From: Ophiodon elongatus
Lineage: Eukaryota; Chordata; Actinopteri; Perciformes; Hexagrammidae
Reading direction: 5' to 3'
Assembly: GCA_016806645.1 (NCBI GenBank)
Contig: JACSYO010000415.1
Location: forward strand, 8,440,501 to 8,504,500
DNA: 64,000 nt
A program made the position numbers and the translations under genes. Of this stretch, positions 63,270 to 64,000 are shown in pieces (position 1 is the stretch's first letter; each line of letters opens with the position of its first letter). Below the pieces are notes generated by a model, which saw only the letters and a list, made by a program, of their open reading frames with translations, did not search any database and was not told the origin of the DNA.

Positions 63270-64000
63270 TGAACAACAGAATTTTATTTCAATTAATGGA
63301 TAATCCATATTTCCAAACAAAAGAAGAGGGGATAAAAACAAACTCATAGGAGCTTTCTGTGAATTCATTTATAAACAGACAGCTTTCTAAGGTCCCAGAT
63401 GGCTTTTCCAATGCCAATGTTGATACCATAGTGCCATGTTGGAAATGTGAGACAGGTTGTCAAAACAAGCTTCCACCAAGGGGAAGAAAAAAAACAACAA
63501 CAACAACTTAAAATAGTCCTAAACTAAGTCACAGTCATAAGTCCAACTGGGATAGTATTGTAACATAGACTGAGGTTTTCAGAGGTTAGTGATACTTTTC
63601 TCTAGGATATCGGTACGATAAGCTCAAATGACATGAGTCAAGGGGTTTTTCCCTACATGACAATATCATCAGGAAGTGGAAAAGAACTCGCATGAAGTCT
63701 AAAAAATGAAAAGTGCTGATGATGTCAAAGCAGAAATATCTGTTTTCTCTTTATTGATGGATTAAAAAAAAATCTCCATAGTTTGCGTCACTTTTCTACG
63801 ACTTTATGTGCACATTAATCATTTTTACATCGCGTGAGTTCATTTCCTCTCCTGACAGGACATAATACCTGTTATAACAGGTAACGAGAGATTATGGCAC
63901 AGTCATAAGATAAATGCTCAGTGACAAAATCTTTGTTCTAAGGCAAGTACAGCTAGTTTTGTAAAATGCTCCCCTCCCCCCTCCCCCCCTCCCCCCTAAT
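63270..64000 (-). other. Likely 3' UTR of a minus-strand gene beyond the window
   Basis: A minus-strand AATAAA near 63286-63292 stands at the left edge of AT-rich, non-repetitive sequence without ORFs. The layout is that of a 3' UTR whose coding part lies to the right. The window ends in a C-rich tract (CCCCTCCCCCCTCCCC). Confidence 0.3.

Overview
The window looks like nuclear DNA of a ray-finned fish, probably a percomorph. It has small genes with GT-AG introns, many CA/GT microsatellites, and several interspersed repeats of types common in spiny-rayed fish genomes. I see no bacterial, organellar, CRISPR, rRNA or tRNA signal. Every gene model below was built by hand from splice sites, reading phase and recognisable protein motifs; nothing was searched against a database.

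Left part (1-24 kb). All supported genes lie on the minus strand. In order of coordinate they are: a terminal coding exon of an unrecognised gene (88-209); a SAM-domain-3-like (SAMD3-like) gene with an apparent frameshift (512-2052); a complete two-exon gene for a 209-residue coiled-coil protein that resembles the N-terminal part of fish zinc-finger proteins but lacks fingers (2589-3659); and two class I cytokine receptors in tandem. The first receptor (6363-10705, 465 aa, eight coding exons) is best read as the IL-2 receptor beta chain; the second (14402-22957, 555 aa, eight coding exons) is the IL-21 receptor. In mammals both chains pair with the common gamma chain and signal through JAK1/JAK3 and STAT proteins, so this is a small lymphocyte-cytokine receptor cluster. 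Both genes have a signal peptide exon, cytokine-receptor modules, a WSEWS motif, one membrane segment, a Box1 exon and a long last exon holding the tyrosine-bearing tail.

Middle and right part (24-64 kb). This is almost free of long ORFs. It holds isolated exon-like blocks with good splice sites on both strands, repeats, transposon relics (PIF/Harbinger, hAT-like, a P2X7-C-terminus-like transposon domain, several MITE copies), many microsatellites, and blocks of unique sequence with homeodomain-like TAATTA cores that could be regulatory. A likely promoter with first coding exon lies at 62.3 kb on the minus strand, and the last 0.7 kb looks like the 3' UTR of another minus-strand gene. A spliced plus-strand transcript may run through 45-49 kb; its only long frame would encode a 37-residue peptide that begins with a signal sequence.

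The most unusual structures are near-perfect inverted repeats at 19.2, 26.8, 47.9, 49.0 and 61.7 kb, and a CA/GT microsatellite cluster at 59.5-60.3 kb.
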